Notes: generated by a model not told the origin, from the letters alone. A stretch of DNA of 39,168 bases from Elusimicrobiota bacterium (GCA_021730935.1 JAKFYJ010000037.1:1-39168), one strand, 5' to 3'. Shown: positions 1-8,714, counted from the stretch's first letter. Made by a program: numbers and translations.

Positions 1-504
1 GGACATGGGTTTTGCGGCGGGCTCATTTTTCAGGATGATCCTGGAAATGCTTTCGACTCCGGCGAGAATGCCTTCGGAAAAATTTCCTTTCTTGAACGCG
101 GGCACAAAATCTTCGCGGATGATCTCTCCGGCCAAACCGTCAGGCAAGATCGGCTCCAGCCCATAACCCACCTCGATCCGGACTTTGCGTTCGTTCGGCG
201 CCACCAGGACCAGGACGCCGTTGTTCTTGTCCTTTTTCCCGATGCCCCAGCTGTTAAAGAGATCAACGGCGTATTCTTCCACGGATCTGCCGCCCAGAGA
301 CGGAACGGTCACGGCGAAGATTTCGGCCGAAGTCTGCTGTTCGGTTTGAGTGATGATGCCGTTCAGACGGGACCGCGCGGGAGCATCCAAAATGCCGGCG
401 AAATCGCTGACAGGGTCCCCGGGTTTTTCAGGGACGGAGGCGGAAACGGGAGGAGCGGATAAAAATAAAAAAAAAGCGGTGAGGGCGGTGAGAACGGACT
501 TCAA
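1..504 (-). CDS. TPM-domain (YgcG-like) exported protein, 3' end cut by window
   Basis: 168 codons are visible and the gene runs off the window. The only sensible start is a TTG at 504-502, which overlaps the stop of the preceding receiver gene (501-503). From it the protein begins with a lysine and then a hydrophobic stretch rich in Phe, Leu and Ala ending near APPVSA, a typical Sec signal peptide. The mature part carries the TPM-domain pattern: a DFAGIL motif near residue 40, a segment ending in AEIFAVTVP, then NNGVLVLVAP and KVRIEVGYGLE. Family members are membrane-associated proteins of poorly defined role, sometimes linked to photosystem II repair or phosphatase activity. The usual C-terminal membrane helix and Gly-rich tail would lie beyond the window. 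It is the last visible gene of a signalling operon. The family assignment is firm; its role here is unknown. Confidence 0.75.
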   Translation of the reverse strand, partial: MKSVLTALTAFFLFLSAPPVSASVPEKPGDPVSDFAGILDAPARSRLNGIITQTEQQTSAEIFAVTVPSLGGRSVEEYAVDLFNSWGIGKKDKNNGVLVLVAPNERKVRIEVGYGLEPILPDGLAGEIIREDFVPAFKKGNFSEGILAGVESISRIILKNEPAAKPMS

Positions 505-887
505 ACTCTTTCGCCGAGGAATTTCTTCACCTTCTGAACCAGGCGGTTCATGTCATAGGGTTTGGTGATATAGTCATTCGCTCCGGACTTGAAAGCTTTT
601 TCGGAATCGCCGATCTGGGTGAGGGCCGTGCACATGATGATGGGGATGTCTTTGGTTTTGGGATCGCTTTTAAGAATTTTGCAGACGTCCCAGCCGTTGA
701 TGCGGGGCATGAGGATGTCGAGCAGGATGATGTCGGGCTTTTCCGAGCGCGCCATGTCGACGCCGATTTGTCCGTCTCGGGCGATGGAGGTCTTGAACCC
801 TTCCACATAAAGCCTGGCCTGCACGCCTTCCGCGAGCTCGATTTCGTCTTCCACGACGAGGATGTGTTTCCTGAATCCGAGATCCAT
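501..887 (-). CDS. Stand-alone response regulator receiver (CheY-like)
   Basis: This is a 128-residue single receiver domain with no output domain. The acidic pocket is E13-D14-E15, the phospho-acceptor is D57 in the IILLDILMP strand, the switch Thr is T87 and the conserved Lys is K109 in DYITKPYD. Such proteins relay phosphate or bind a partner when phosphorylated. It is the third gene of the minus-strand operon; its ATG overlaps the stop of the preceding receiver by one base at position 887. The two adjacent receivers and the upstream hybrid kinase probably form a phosphorelay, but the partner order cannot be read from sequence. All catalytic residues are present. Confidence 0.9.
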   Translation of the reverse strand: MDLGFRKHILVVEDEIELAEGVQARLYVEGFKTSIARDGQIGVDMARSEKPDIILLDILMPRINGWDVCKILKSDPKTKDIPIIMCTALTQIGDSEKAFKSGANDYITKPYDMNRLVQKVKKFLGERV

Positions 888-1276
888 TATTTTTGTCCCA
901 GCAGTTTTTCGATGTTTGAAATCAGTTCCGCGTTGTGAAACGGTTTTGTCATATACATGTCCGCTCCCATGCGGACCCCCATCTCGATCTCGCTTTTCTG
1001 CACGAGGGCTGAGAGGATCATGACGGGAATGTTTTTGAGAGACGGGTCTGATTTCAGGCGGCTGCAGACTTCAAAACCGTTGAGTTTGGGGAGCATGATG
1101 TCCAGGATGATCAGGTCCGGACGGATTTCGCGGACCTTGTCAAAAACTTCCGTCCCTTCAATGACATTGTGGATCTCATATCCTTTCCTCGTCAGGAATA
1201 TGGTCATGAGCTCAATCACGTTCGGCTCGTCTTCCACGAGCAGAATTTTGCGGCCGGGCGAAGCGTCAGCGGCCAT
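887..1276 (-). CDS. Stand-alone response regulator receiver
   Basis: This 129-residue single-domain receiver has acidic residues E15-D16, phospho-acceptor D59 in LIILDIMLP, switch Ser S89 and Lys K111 in MTKPF. It has no DNA-binding or enzymatic output domain. Its start overlaps the 3' end of the upstream hybrid kinase gene by 11 bp (1266-1276) and its end touches the next receiver, so the proteins are likely made together by coupled translation. It resembles its downstream neighbour in length and layout, and the pair may be an old tandem duplication. Family assignment is certain; the target is unknown. Confidence 0.9.
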   Translation of the reverse strand: MAADASPGRKILLVEDEPNVIELMTIFLTRKGYEIHNVIEGTEVFDKVREIRPDLIILDIMLPKLNGFEVCSRLKSDPSLKNIPVMILSALVQKSEIEMGVRMGADMYMTKPFHNAELISNIEKLLGQK

Positions 1277-2801
1277 TGGCGTTGTTTTGGACGTCCAGAG
1301 AAGCGAGGATCGGCGAAATCGCCTTCTTGATTTCGTCGAACTTGAAGGGTTTCCTCACCAATGTGAAGTTCCCGTATTGCATGGCTTCGTTGAGCATTTC
1401 ATTGTCCGGGAACCCCGTGATCACGATGATCGCGGTTTCCGGATTGACTCTTTTCGCTTCCTTGATCACTTCAACGCCGCTCCGGACCGGGAGCATCATG
1501 TCCACCACCAGGAGATCAATGGGAGAATGTTTCCCGCTGGAAACCAGGTGCCCGATCGCTTCCGCGCCGTCGCGCGCCTCAATGACGTCGCACTTCAAAT
1601 CTTTGAGCACGATCCCCAAAAGTTCCAGGATCGAGGCATCATTGTCGACGGCAAGCACGGTGGGTTTGCGGAGCGTTTTCGTCTGGAGGTCCAGAGGCAG
1701 AGTGAACGTGAACCGGCTCCCCCGCCCCACGCCTTCGCTCTCGGCCCAAATCCTGCCCTGATGGAGCCCCACGATTTCTTTGCAGATCGCAAGCCCCAAC
1801 CCGATGCCCGGGGTCGTCGTCTTGTCTTTCCCGAGCTGGAGGAACCGCTCAAAAATCACGTCCAGCTTCGTCGGGTCCACGCCGATTCCATCGTCTGAAA
1901 CCTCGATGCGGACGCCGTCGTCGTCTTTGGAAAGCTTGACCCTCACATGCCCGCCTTCGGGCGTATATTTGATGGAGTTCGTGAGGAGGTTGATGATCAC
2001 CTGCTCAATCCTGGACTCCGCGGCATAAATTTCTATGGGCTCTTTCGGCAGTTCTTTGGCGAGGGATATTTTCCGCGCGGACGCAAGCGCCGCAACATCT
2101 TCCACCTGCTCCAGAACCAGCCTCACGATGTCAAACTTTTTCCAGTTTAGTTTCACCCGCCCCGCTTCCAGCTTTGCCAGATCCAGGATATCATTGATGA
2201 GGTTCGTCAGCCGGAGCGCGTTCGACTTGATGCGCTCGATCCAAGTTTTCTGGATGTCCGTCAAATCCCCGAATATCCCGTCGATAAAATTGTTGGAGGC
2301 GACCATGATCACGGTGAGCGGCGTGTGAAGCTCATGGGAAACGGACGAGATGAAATCGGATTTGAGCTGATTGAGTTCCTGAAGCTTGGTCACGGCGTTC
2401 TCCAGGGTGGTCCGGATCCTCTGCCGTTCAATGGCATAATGCAGGATGCGGGCCATCGCCTTGGCGTTCACTTTCTTCTTCAAAAGGAAATCCTGCGCCC
2501 CCAGCGAAATCACTTCCGATTCCGAGGTGGCATCGTCTTTGTCGCTGAGAACGATGATGGGGACATTGTTGGCGATGGCCTGAACCTTGGTCAGGCTGTC
2601 CAGGCCGTTTCCGTCGGGAAGGGAATTGTCCAGGAGGATCGCGTCCATCCGGCTCTTGGCCAGCATTTCGAGCCCCGCCGAAAGGTTTTTGGCGATCTCC
2701 AGTTTAAAGGGAGTCGTCTTGATCTCGGAGAGGATTTTTTTCATCCCCTGAGCGTCTTTGGCGTTGTCTTCTATCAGAAGGACTCTAATCGCGTGTTCCA
2801 T
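1266..2801 (-). CDS. Hybrid sensor kinase: receiver - HisKA - HATPase - receiver
   Basis: The 511-residue protein has no membrane segment and no classical input domain. Residues 6-125 form a receiver with D58 in LLDNSLPDG. A short helix leads to the HisKA dimerisation domain with H156 in SHELHTPL. The ATPase domain follows with an N box around N271-N275, DDGIG at 303-307 and GIGLGL at 332-337. A second receiver occupies about 380-500, with D434 in VVDMMLP and K484. The N-terminal receiver probably serves as the input, so this is a relay component that responds to another kinase. It heads an operon with two lone receivers and a TPM protein. The ATG at 2801 has AAGGG six bases upstream, but the best promoter places the transcript start only about five bases before the ATG. 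Confidence 0.9.
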   Translation of the reverse strand: MEHAIRVLLIEDNAKDAQGMKKILSEIKTTPFKLEIAKNLSAGLEMLAKSRMDAILLDNSLPDGNGLDSLTKVQAIANNVPIIVLSDKDDATSESEVISLGAQDFLLKKKVNAKAMARILHYAIERQRIRTTLENAVTKLQELNQLKSDFISSVSHELHTPLTVIMVASNNFIDGIFGDLTDIQKTWIERIKSNALRLTNLINDILDLAKLEAGRVKLNWKKFDIVRLVLEQVEDVAALASARKISLAKELPKEPIEIYAAESRIEQVIINLLTNSIKYTPEGGHVRVKLSKDDDGVRIEVSDDGIGVDPTKLDVIFERFLQLGKDKTTTPGIGLGLAICKEIVGLHQGRIWAESEGVGRGSRFTFTLPLDLQTKTLRKPTVLAVDNDASILELLGIVLKDLKCDVIEARDGAEAIGHLVSSGKHSPIDLLVVDMMLPVRSGVEVIKEAKRVNPETAIIVITGFPDNEMLNEAMQYGNFTLVRKPFKFDEIKKAISPILASLDVQNNANGR

Positions 2802-2812
2802 GCTTGTCCCTT

Positions 2813-2841
2813 ATCATATCTCCTCCGGCGAGCAAATTCAA
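2813..2841 (-). promoter_or_regulatory. Promoter for the minus-strand signalling operon
   Basis: Read on the minus strand, TTGAAT (2841-2836) is followed by a 17-base spacer and TATGAT (2818-2813), matching the sigma-70 type consensus at 4/6 and 5/6. The -10 ends 12 bases before the kinase ATG at 2801, predicting a leader of about five bases. It lies back to back with the promoter of the plus-strand LPS operon. Confidence 0.6.
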
Positions 2842-2851
2842 GGAATGTATT

Positions 2852-2860
2852 TGGTATAAT
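2852..2860 (+). promoter_or_regulatory. Extended -10 promoter of the LPS assembly operon
   Basis: TGGTATAAT is a perfect TATAAT preceded by the TGn extension of an extended -10 promoter; no convincing -35 box is seen 16-18 bases upstream. TATAAT ends at 2860 and the GT2 ATG begins at 2870, so transcription is expected to begin about 3 bases before the start codon. No Shine-Dalgarno sequence lies in between, so the first gene is probably translated from a leaderless mRNA. Confidence 0.6.
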
Positions 2861-2869
2861 TTTCCTCGA

Positions 2870-3631
2870 ATGGTTCCCGTCTCCCTTGCCGTCATCTCGC
2901 ACAACTCCGAAAAAACCCTGAAAGAGGTTTTTGAGTCCGTGCAGGGCTTCGTTTCCGAAATGGTCCTGGTGGACGACCACTCCACGGATTCAACTCTTGA
3001 TATCGCGAAAAAATTTTCCCCGCGCATTTTCACTCAAAAGCTGGTGAGCTGTGCGGCGCAAAAACAATATGCCCTGGACCAGTGCGCCAACGAATGGGTT
3101 TTCCTCCTTGATTCCGACGAAACCTGCTCCGAAGAACTCAAAAAAGAAATCGCAGAAGTCGCCGCAAATCCTTCAGCCTTCCCCGCCTATCGCGTGCCGC
3201 GCCGCAACTTTTATTTCGGGAAATGGCTCGCGCACGGCGGCAAATATCCCGATTATCAGGTCCGCCTCTATCGGAAATCGCGCGTCAGATATTCCGACCA
3301 TTTTTCGCACGAGAAAGTGATTGTAACAGGACAAACCGGAACTCTCAAGGGCTGGATCAACCATCAGGCCTATCCCGACCTCGAAACCTGGTGGCTGAAA
3401 CTCGTCCGCACGGCCGAATTTGATTCCCTGGAATGGCAAAGAAACGGCATCCGCCCTTCCACGGCAAACTTCGTCCGCCGCTGTCTCCTTCGCCCGTTCC
3501 GGCGTTTCCTTAGTAAGTATATTTTCAAAGGCGGAATTTTGGACGGCGTGCCCGGCCTGCTTGCGGCCTTGCACGATGTCCTCACCCAAATCCTCACCTA
3601 TCACCTCCTCTCCCAAAAAAGTGAGTCCTGA
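2870..3631 (+). CDS. Family 2 glycosyltransferase (WaaE/KdtX-like)
   Basis: The 253-residue protein is a compact GT-A transferase. The N-terminal strand VPVSLAVISHN leads to the nucleotide-sugar site with VDDHSTDST, followed by EWVFLLDSDE, where DSD is the metal-binding DxD-like motif. The AAQKQYALDQ and YPDYQVRLYRK segments resemble WaaE/KdtX enzymes, which add a hexose to the LPS inner core. It should act on the cytoplasmic face of the inner membrane. An earlier in-frame ATG at 2804 would lie upstream of the TATAAT box and add residues with no similarity to the family, so the ATG at 2870 is chosen. It is the first gene of a long run of LPS genes and overlaps the next by 11 bp. The sugar specificity cannot be told from sequence. 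Confidence 0.85.
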   Translation: MVPVSLAVISHNSEKTLKEVFESVQGFVSEMVLVDDHSTDSTLDIAKKFSPRIFTQKLVSCAAQKQYALDQCANEWVFLLDSDETCSEELKKEIAEVAANPSAFPAYRVPRRNFYFGKWLAHGGKYPDYQVRLYRKSRVRYSDHFSHEKVIVTGQTGTLKGWINHQAYPDLETWWLKLVRTAEFDSLEWQRNGIRPSTANFVRRCLLRPFRRFLSKYIFKGGILDGVPGLLAALHDVLTQILTYHLLSQKSES

Positions 3632-4835
3632 CATCGTTAAAAAAGGGATCGGGATTTCCCTGACCCTCTATGCTCTCGCCATTCCCCTTTCCATGTCCGC
3701 GTCCAACATCGCCCTCGGCTTAACCATTCTTTTCACTCTCGTTTATGTCTTTCAGTCGCAATCCAAAATCTATCTCCCCCGCTCGATTTATCCCCTTCTC
3801 CTTTTTTTCCTCTGGGCTTCCGTCACGGTCTGCGTCGCCGAAAACCGTTTCAGCCTCCTGAGCCTGAAATCCTTCGACAAAACCTGGAACCTGGCCGGCA
3901 TGATTTTTATCCCCGCCGGATTCGCATGGAAATCCCAGGACCTCAAGAAAATATTTAAAATTCTCCTTTTCGCCGCCTCCGCCGTCGCCGTCGCGGGATT
4001 CATGGACTATGCTTTCGGAAAAGAATTTCTGCGCCTGGTTTATGAAGGCCGGTTCTATGGGTTCCAATCCCACCCGCTCCACACCGGCGGACTCTATTGC
4101 CTCCTCTCCCTCACCGCAGTGAGCCTGGCCCTGTTCTCCCCGGGCGAAAGATCCGAAAAATTCGTCTGGGCCGGAACAGGAATCATTTTGTTCATGGCCG
4201 TCATCCTCACAAGGTCGCGGTCCTATTATCTCGCGTGGGCTCTCGGGTTCATGTTCCTCCTCGGCTTCAAAGGGGTGAAAACTTTTCTGATCGGAATCTG
4301 CGCAGGCGCTTGTCTTGTCTTGTTTTTATACGCCCTGGACCCGGGATTTCAAAACCGCATCAACTCCCTCAATGTCCGGCACACGGACGAATCCGCGAAA
4401 ATCCGGTTCCGTTTATGGAAGGCCGCGGAATTGATGGTGGAAGATCATCCGCTCACAGGCGTGGGCTATCACAACTGGCGGAACCGCATCCTGGAATATT
4501 CCCGTTCCGTGTCAGAGGTCCCCCTCGACCAGGCCTCTTTCGCTCACGCCCACAACAGCTATCTCACCTTCGCCGCGGAAACGGGGCTCCCGGGACTCTT
4601 CCTCTTTTTATGCTTTTGGTTTTTCCTTATTAAAGAACAATTGAAAGTCCTGCGGACCTCGCTCAGGGATCATGCCGGGACCGCGCTCATCCTCGCCTCA
4701 ATCGCAGGACTTCTGGCCTTGCTCCTCGCCGCCGTCTTCGAGCATAATTTGCTCACCGCAAGCCTCTCGCTTTATCTATTTTTCCTCATCGGCCTGTCGC
4801 GGGTTCCCTCCGCCGATGACGGCGAGAAATCATGA
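3621..4835 (+). CDS. O-antigen ligase / polymerase family (Wzy/WaaL) membrane protein
   Basis: The 404-residue protein starts at a GTG inside the 3' end of the GT2 gene (11 bp overlap). It has about ten hydrophobic helices and one large periplasmic loop. The diagnostic signature is at 309-325, HAHNSYLTFAAETGLPG, preceded by a loop with GVGYHNW and FRLWKAAELM, as in Wzy_C/O-antigen ligase proteins. WaaL joins undecaprenyl-linked O-polysaccharide to lipid A-core in the periplasm; Wzy polymerises O-units and looks similar, so sequence alone does not decide between them. Setting among core-assembly transferases favours ligase. Its end overlaps the next gene by the ATGA tetranucleotide, which suggests coupled translation. 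Confidence 0.8.
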   Translation: MSPDIVKKGIGISLTLYALAIPLSMSASNIALGLTILFTLVYVFQSQSKIYLPRSIYPLLLFFLWASVTVCVAENRFSLLSLKSFDKTWNLAGMIFIPAGFAWKSQDLKKIFKILLFAASAVAVAGFMDYAFGKEFLRLVYEGRFYGFQSHPLHTGGLYCLLSLTAVSLALFSPGERSEKFVWAGTGIILFMAVILTRSRSYYLAWALGFMFLLGFKGVKTFLIGICAGACLVLFLYALDPGFQNRINSLNVRHTDESAKIRFRLWKAAELMVEDHPLTGVGYHNWRNRILEYSRSVSEVPLDQASFAHAHNSYLTFAAETGLPGLFLFLCFWFFLIKEQLKVLRTSLRDHAGTALILASIAGLLALLLAAVFEHNLLTASLSLYLFFLIGLSRVPSADDGEKS

Positions 4836-5923
4836 GAATTCTTCACATCACCAACGGCATCGAATGGTCCGGCGGCATGGAACAGATCACGATCCTGGTC
4901 AACGAACTCAAGCGCAGGAACCACGAAAACCACCTCATCTGCCCTCCGGGATCCAAACTGATCGAACGCCTCTCTCCTCTCAACATCAACATCGTCCAAA
5001 TCTCCATGCTCCAGGATTATGACCTCATCGCCGCGTGGAAAATCCGGAGAGCCGTCAAAGAGATCAAGCCGGACGTCGTGCACACGCACCATGCCATCGC
5101 CCATGCGGTGACGCTCGTCGCGCTCACGGGGATGAAAAAACCCCCGCTCGTCGTTTCGCGGAGAGTTTCGTTTTCTCCCCGAAAAAACCCGTTCAGCCGC
5201 TGGAAATACGGCTCCTCCAGAATCAATGCCTACACCGTCGTGAGCAAATCGGTGAAAGACACGCTCATCCAGGGCGGAGTGAAACCGGAAAAAATCCATG
5301 TGGTCTACAGCGCCCTCGACCCCAACCGCTTCTCCCATTTGCCGCCCGCGGACGAAACCCGAAAATCGCTCGGGATCCCGGAACATTTTAAGATCGTCGG
5401 AAAACTCGCCAACTATTCCGTCTGGAAAGGGCATCATGTTTATCTGGACGCGGCCAAAATCTGCCTCAAAAAAAGATCCGACATCCGGTTTCTGATGGTC
5501 GGCAAAAACACGGAAACCCTCGTTCAGGAAGTTGAAAAGCTGGGCCTCGCCGATGCGGTTAAAATATTGGGGTTCCGGCGCGATGTCCCTCAAATTCTTT
5601 CCGCGCTGGATGTGAGCGTGAACGCCGCGATCGAGGGCGAAGGATTGTCCGGAGCCATGAGAGAGTCCCTGATGCTTGGAATCCCCGTCGTGGCCTCGGA
5701 TGTTTCCGGAAACAGAGAGATCGTCCAAAACGGCAAAACGGGAATCCTGGTCCCGGCCAGGGATGCCGAGGCTCTTGCCGAAGGAATCCTCAAAGCGCTC
5801 AATGAAAGCGCCGCGTCCAAAGCGATGGCGGAATCCGGAAGAGCGTGGGTGCTGGAAAACGCGACAACGGAAAAAATGACTTCCGACTGCCTGAAACTAT
5901 ACGAGTCTTTATGTGCGGCATAG
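4832..5923 (+). CDS. GT4-family glycosyltransferase (GT-B fold)
   Basis: The 363-residue protein has a GT-B two-lobe layout. The N-terminal lobe begins with MRILHITNGIEWSGGMEQ, where the Gly-rich turn is the family's acceptor-side loop, and includes PDVVHTHHAIAH. The C-terminal lobe holds VGKLANYSVWKGHH, ILGFRRDV and the acidic signature EGEGLSGAMRES at about 267-278, followed by GIPVVASDVSGNREIV. This acidic motif binds the nucleotide sugar in GT4 enzymes such as core or O-antigen hexosyltransferases. It overlaps the ligase gene by 4 bp and the asparagine synthase gene by 13 bp, so it belongs to the LPS operon. The donor and acceptor sugars are not predictable. Confidence 0.85.
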   Translation: MRILHITNGIEWSGGMEQITILVNELKRRNHENHLICPPGSKLIERLSPLNINIVQISMLQDYDLIAAWKIRRAVKEIKPDVVHTHHAIAHAVTLVALTGMKKPPLVVSRRVSFSPRKNPFSRWKYGSSRINAYTVVSKSVKDTLIQGGVKPEKIHVVYSALDPNRFSHLPPADETRKSLGIPEHFKIVGKLANYSVWKGHHVYLDAAKICLKKRSDIRFLMVGKNTETLVQEVEKLGLADAVKILGFRRDVPQILSALDVSVNAAIEGEGLSGAMRESLMLGIPVVASDVSGNREIVQNGKTGILVPARDAEALAEGILKALNESAASKAMAESGRAWVLENATTEKMTSDCLKLYESLCAA

Positions 5924-7677
5924 CCGGCATCGCCAGGTTTGACGGGATCCCCGTCGCCCACAGAATTTTGGAGTCCATGGTTCAATCCATGATCCACCGA
6001 GGGCCCGACGACGAAGGGATTGACATCCAAAACGCCGGTTCCGTTTCCGTCGGATTCGGATTCCGCCGCCTCTCCATCATCGACCTTTCCAGCGGCCGCC
6101 AGCCCATGAAGCACAAACACCTCACCCTCGTCTTCAACGGCGAAATTTATAACTATCGCGAACTCCGAAAAAATCTGGAATCGAAGGGCCGCTCATTCAA
6201 AACCCGGAGCGACACGGAAGTGATCCTTCAGCTTTTCGACGACATCGGCGCGGAGGCCTTTGCGAAACTGAGAGGCATGTTCGCCGTCGCGCTTTGGGAC
6301 GACCATCTGCAGGAACTCTGGCTCGCCCGCGACAGCGCCGGGATCAAACCGCTTTATTATTATTCCGACCCGAAAGTTTTTGCCTTCGCCTCCGAGATGA
6401 AATCCCTCATCCTTTCCGGATCCGTCTCTCTTGATTTTGACCCCAAATCCCTTTCGGATTACATTTCTTACCGTTTTGTCCCAGGCCCCCACACCGTCCT
6501 CAAATCCGTGAAAAAAGTCATGCCCGGGACCGCGCTCCGGATTAAAAACGGATCGATCGACGAAAAAACCTATGCCCCGCCTCAGGACCACACGCCCGAC
6601 AAAAGATCTTTCAGCCCGATAAAAAAAGACCTTGAGCGGCTGATCGAAGACGCTGTGAAATCTCAAATGGTGAGCGATGTCCCCCTGGGAGCATTTTTAA
6701 GCGGCGGCGTGGACTCCAGCCTGATCACAGCCTTCATGGCCAAAAACTCGTCCAGAAAGATCCAAACCTTCTCCATCGGTTTCGAGCAGAGTTCCGGAGT
6801 GGACGAATCCGCGCACGCCAGGAAAGTGGCGAAACATCTCGAGACGGAACATCATGAGCTGATCCTGAACGAGTCCAGCCTCTTCGCCTTCGACAAGGTT
6901 TTTTCGAACATGAACGAGCCGGTCGCAGACCCCACCATCCTCCCCACCGCCATCCTCTCGGAATTCACGCGGTCCACCGTCAAAGTCGCCCTCACAGGTG
7001 AAGGCGGAGACGAACTTTTCGGCGGATACAATCGATACAAAAGGGTGCGATATCCTTTTCTGAACCATTTCCGGCCCATTCCGCCTGAAACCTGGTTCCC
7101 GAGCCACCGCGACTTTTCTGAATCGTCCGTGAACCGGCTCTTCAGAACCTGGTCCCCCAACCTGACTCATCTGGACGCCTCGATCACGGCGCGAAAAAAC
7201 ATCAAAGACCGGCTGAACGAGATTTTAGACCTGGAATGCCGAACGGCCCTCATCGACAAACTGCTCATGAAAGTGGACATGGCAACCATGGCGCATTCGC
7301 TTGAAGCGAGGCCCCCCTATCTCGATGAATCCGTCATGGCGTTTTCCAGAAAAATCCCTTCGGAGTATAAAATCCGCAATTTCAAAGGCAAATACATCCT
7401 GCGAAAAATCGCGGAAACTTATCTGCCCAAAGACATCTGCTGGCGCCGAAAACACGGATTCATCGTCCCGATCTGGAAATGGGTCCACGCCCGCGGCCGC
7501 GATTGGCTCCCCTCCCTCATCGACCCGGCTTTTCTGGACGCCCTCCCATTTATCGAGAGAGAACCCGTTCAAAAAATGCTTGAAAAAAGCTATAATAGCG
7601 AAAATATTTCAGAGATCGCCATTCTTTGGCCTTTGGCCGTGCTGGCGATGTGGAGAAAATCCCTAAAAAGTTCATGA
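5911..7677 (+). CDS. asnB: Asparagine synthase (glutamine-hydrolysing), AsnB family
   Basis: This 588-residue enzyme has two domains. The class II glutaminase begins with MCGIAGIARF, with the nucleophile Cys2 exposed after Met removal, and has the usual HRGPDDEG and FNGEIYNY motifs. The synthetase domain carries the PP-loop SGGVDSS at 264-270, which binds ATP, and LTGEGGDELFGGYNRY. The start is fixed by the need for Cys2; an upstream in-frame ATG at 5845 would bury it. The reaction is ATP-dependent amide transfer from glutamine to aspartate. Members in polysaccharide clusters often amidate sugar acids instead (WbpS-like). Its position between glycosyltransferases, overlapping both neighbours, makes a glycan-modifying role plausible, but this cannot be proven from the motifs. 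Confidence 0.88.
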   Translation: MCGIAGIARFDGIPVAHRILESMVQSMIHRGPDDEGIDIQNAGSVSVGFGFRRLSIIDLSSGRQPMKHKHLTLVFNGEIYNYRELRKNLESKGRSFKTRSDTEVILQLFDDIGAEAFAKLRGMFAVALWDDHLQELWLARDSAGIKPLYYYSDPKVFAFASEMKSLILSGSVSLDFDPKSLSDYISYRFVPGPHTVLKSVKKVMPGTALRIKNGSIDEKTYAPPQDHTPDKRSFSPIKKDLERLIEDAVKSQMVSDVPLGAFLSGGVDSSLITAFMAKNSSRKIQTFSIGFEQSSGVDESAHARKVAKHLETEHHELILNESSLFAFDKVFSNMNEPVADPTILPTAILSEFTRSTVKVALTGEGGDELFGGYNRYKRVRYPFLNHFRPIPPETWFPSHRDFSESSVNRLFRTWSPNLTHLDASITARKNIKDRLNEILDLECRTALIDKLLMKVDMATMAHSLEARPPYLDESVMAFSRKIPSEYKIRNFKGKYILRKIAETYLPKDICWRRKHGFIVPIWKWVHARGRDWLPSLIDPAFLDALPFIEREPVQKMLEKSYNSENISEIAILWPLAVLAMWRKSLKSS

Positions 7678-8705
7678 ACCCAAAACGGATATTGATTATT
7701 CAGTTGAGGCGCGTGGGAGATGTTGTGTTCACGCTCCCCGTCATCGGCGCCCTCCGGAGACAATTCCCCTCGGCGCAGATCGATTTTTTGGTCGAAAAAC
7801 CGGGCGACCAAATGGTCCGCCTCCACCCCGAAATCAACAACACCCTCGTTTATGATTCCAGCCGTCCGCTCCGCTGGCTCCGGGAAATCCGGTCCAAAAA
7901 ATATGACTGGGTGCTCGATTTTCATTCCAACGGCAGAACTCTCATGCTGAGCGCGGCTTCCGGCGCGAGTGTCCGGGCCGGCTTCAAAGGCCCCATTTCC
8001 AGACAAATTGTTTATACCCACAGCGTCCCCACCACCACCGACAAATATTTGCCCGAACAAAAGCTGGACATCCTGCGCGCTCTCGGCGTCCCCTGCGGCG
8101 GGTGGACCTGGGGCCTCCGAATCCCGAAGGAAGAATCCCTTTGGGCTGAACAATTTTTGCGGGAGTCCGGAGTGATCCCGGGAGAAATTCTCATCGGCCT
8201 TGCCCCCGCCACGCGCCGCCCGATCCGCGCCTGGAGAGAAGAGCGGTTCGCGGAGGTCGCTGAAAAGCTGATCTCGGAATCGTCCAAAATCCTCTTTTTA
8301 TACGGCCCCGGCGAAATCGATTTAATCCGCCAGGTCAAAAACGGAATCAAAAATGGATCAACGGAAAAAGTCATCATTCCCCCCGAAATTTCCCTGCTGA
8401 AACTCGCGGCCCTGATCCAAAAATGCGGCGCGGTGGTTGCCGTCGACAACGGACCCAAAAACATGGCGGTGGCGCTCGATGTCCCCACAATCACGCTTTC
8501 AGGCCCCACCAACCCTCTTTCATTCGATCCTTTTGAAGATCCCCGGCACCTCGTGCTCCGGGACTCCAAACTCCATTGCATTTCCTGCGGCACGAACCTT
8601 TGCGCCTATAAACACGAATGCATGGACAACATTTCCGTCGATCAGGTTTTGCGGGGACTCAATGAGTTGACGGCTCCGCTTAAAATATCCAAAGCCGCCG
8701 TTTAG
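7674..8705 (+). CDS. GT9-family glycosyltransferase (ADP-heptose:LPS heptosyltransferase-like)
   Basis: This 343-residue GT-B protein starts MNPKRILIIQLRRVGDVVF, the hallmark N-terminus of heptosyltransferases. Further family motifs are DWVLDFHSNGR, the Ala/Gly-rich stretch near RAGFKGP, GLAPATRRPIRAW, and the donor site VAVDNGPKNMAVALDVPTI followed by LSGPTNPLSFDPF. WaaC/WaaF/WaaQ-type enzymes add heptose to the Kdo-lipid A core at the inner leaflet. The ATG at 7674 overlaps the asnB stop (ATGA). A cysteine cluster near the C-terminus (HCISCGTNLCAYKHEC) resembles that of many GT9 members. Heptose-making genes (gmhB and the heptose kinase) are nearby, which supports ADP-heptose as donor. Confidence 0.88.
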   Translation: MNPKRILIIQLRRVGDVVFTLPVIGALRRQFPSAQIDFLVEKPGDQMVRLHPEINNTLVYDSSRPLRWLREIRSKKYDWVLDFHSNGRTLMLSAASGASVRAGFKGPISRQIVYTHSVPTTTDKYLPEQKLDILRALGVPCGGWTWGLRIPKEESLWAEQFLRESGVIPGEILIGLAPATRRPIRAWREERFAEVAEKLISESSKILFLYGPGEIDLIRQVKNGIKNGSTEKVIIPPEISLLKLAALIQKCGAVVAVDNGPKNMAVALDVPTITLSGPTNPLSFDPFEDPRHLVLRDSKLHCISCGTNLCAYKHECMDNISVDQVLRGLNELTAPLKISKAAV

Positions 8706-8714
8706 GAGGAACAC

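Noticed and set aside
30-266. 78-codon minus-strand frame at the left edge
   Set aside because: It lies in another frame of the TPM-domain gene, has an Arg/Ser/Trp-rich composition and no family pattern.
957-1898. 313-codon plus-strand frame across the receiver and kinase genes
   Set aside because: It is a shadow of the real minus-strand genes, which have complete catalytic motifs.
2785-2817. Ten-codon reading frame on the minus strand preceded by GGAGGAG, overlapping the hybrid kinase start
   Set aside because: The GGAGGAG and the ATG lie within or next to the best -10 (TATGAT at 2818-2813), so they would not be in the transcript; no attenuation structure is visible.
4772-5728. 318-codon minus-strand frame opposite the GT4 gene
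   Set aside because: The opposite strand encodes a full GT4 with conserved motifs; the minus frame has an Asp/His/Arg/Phe bias typical of an antisense shadow in GC-rich DNA.
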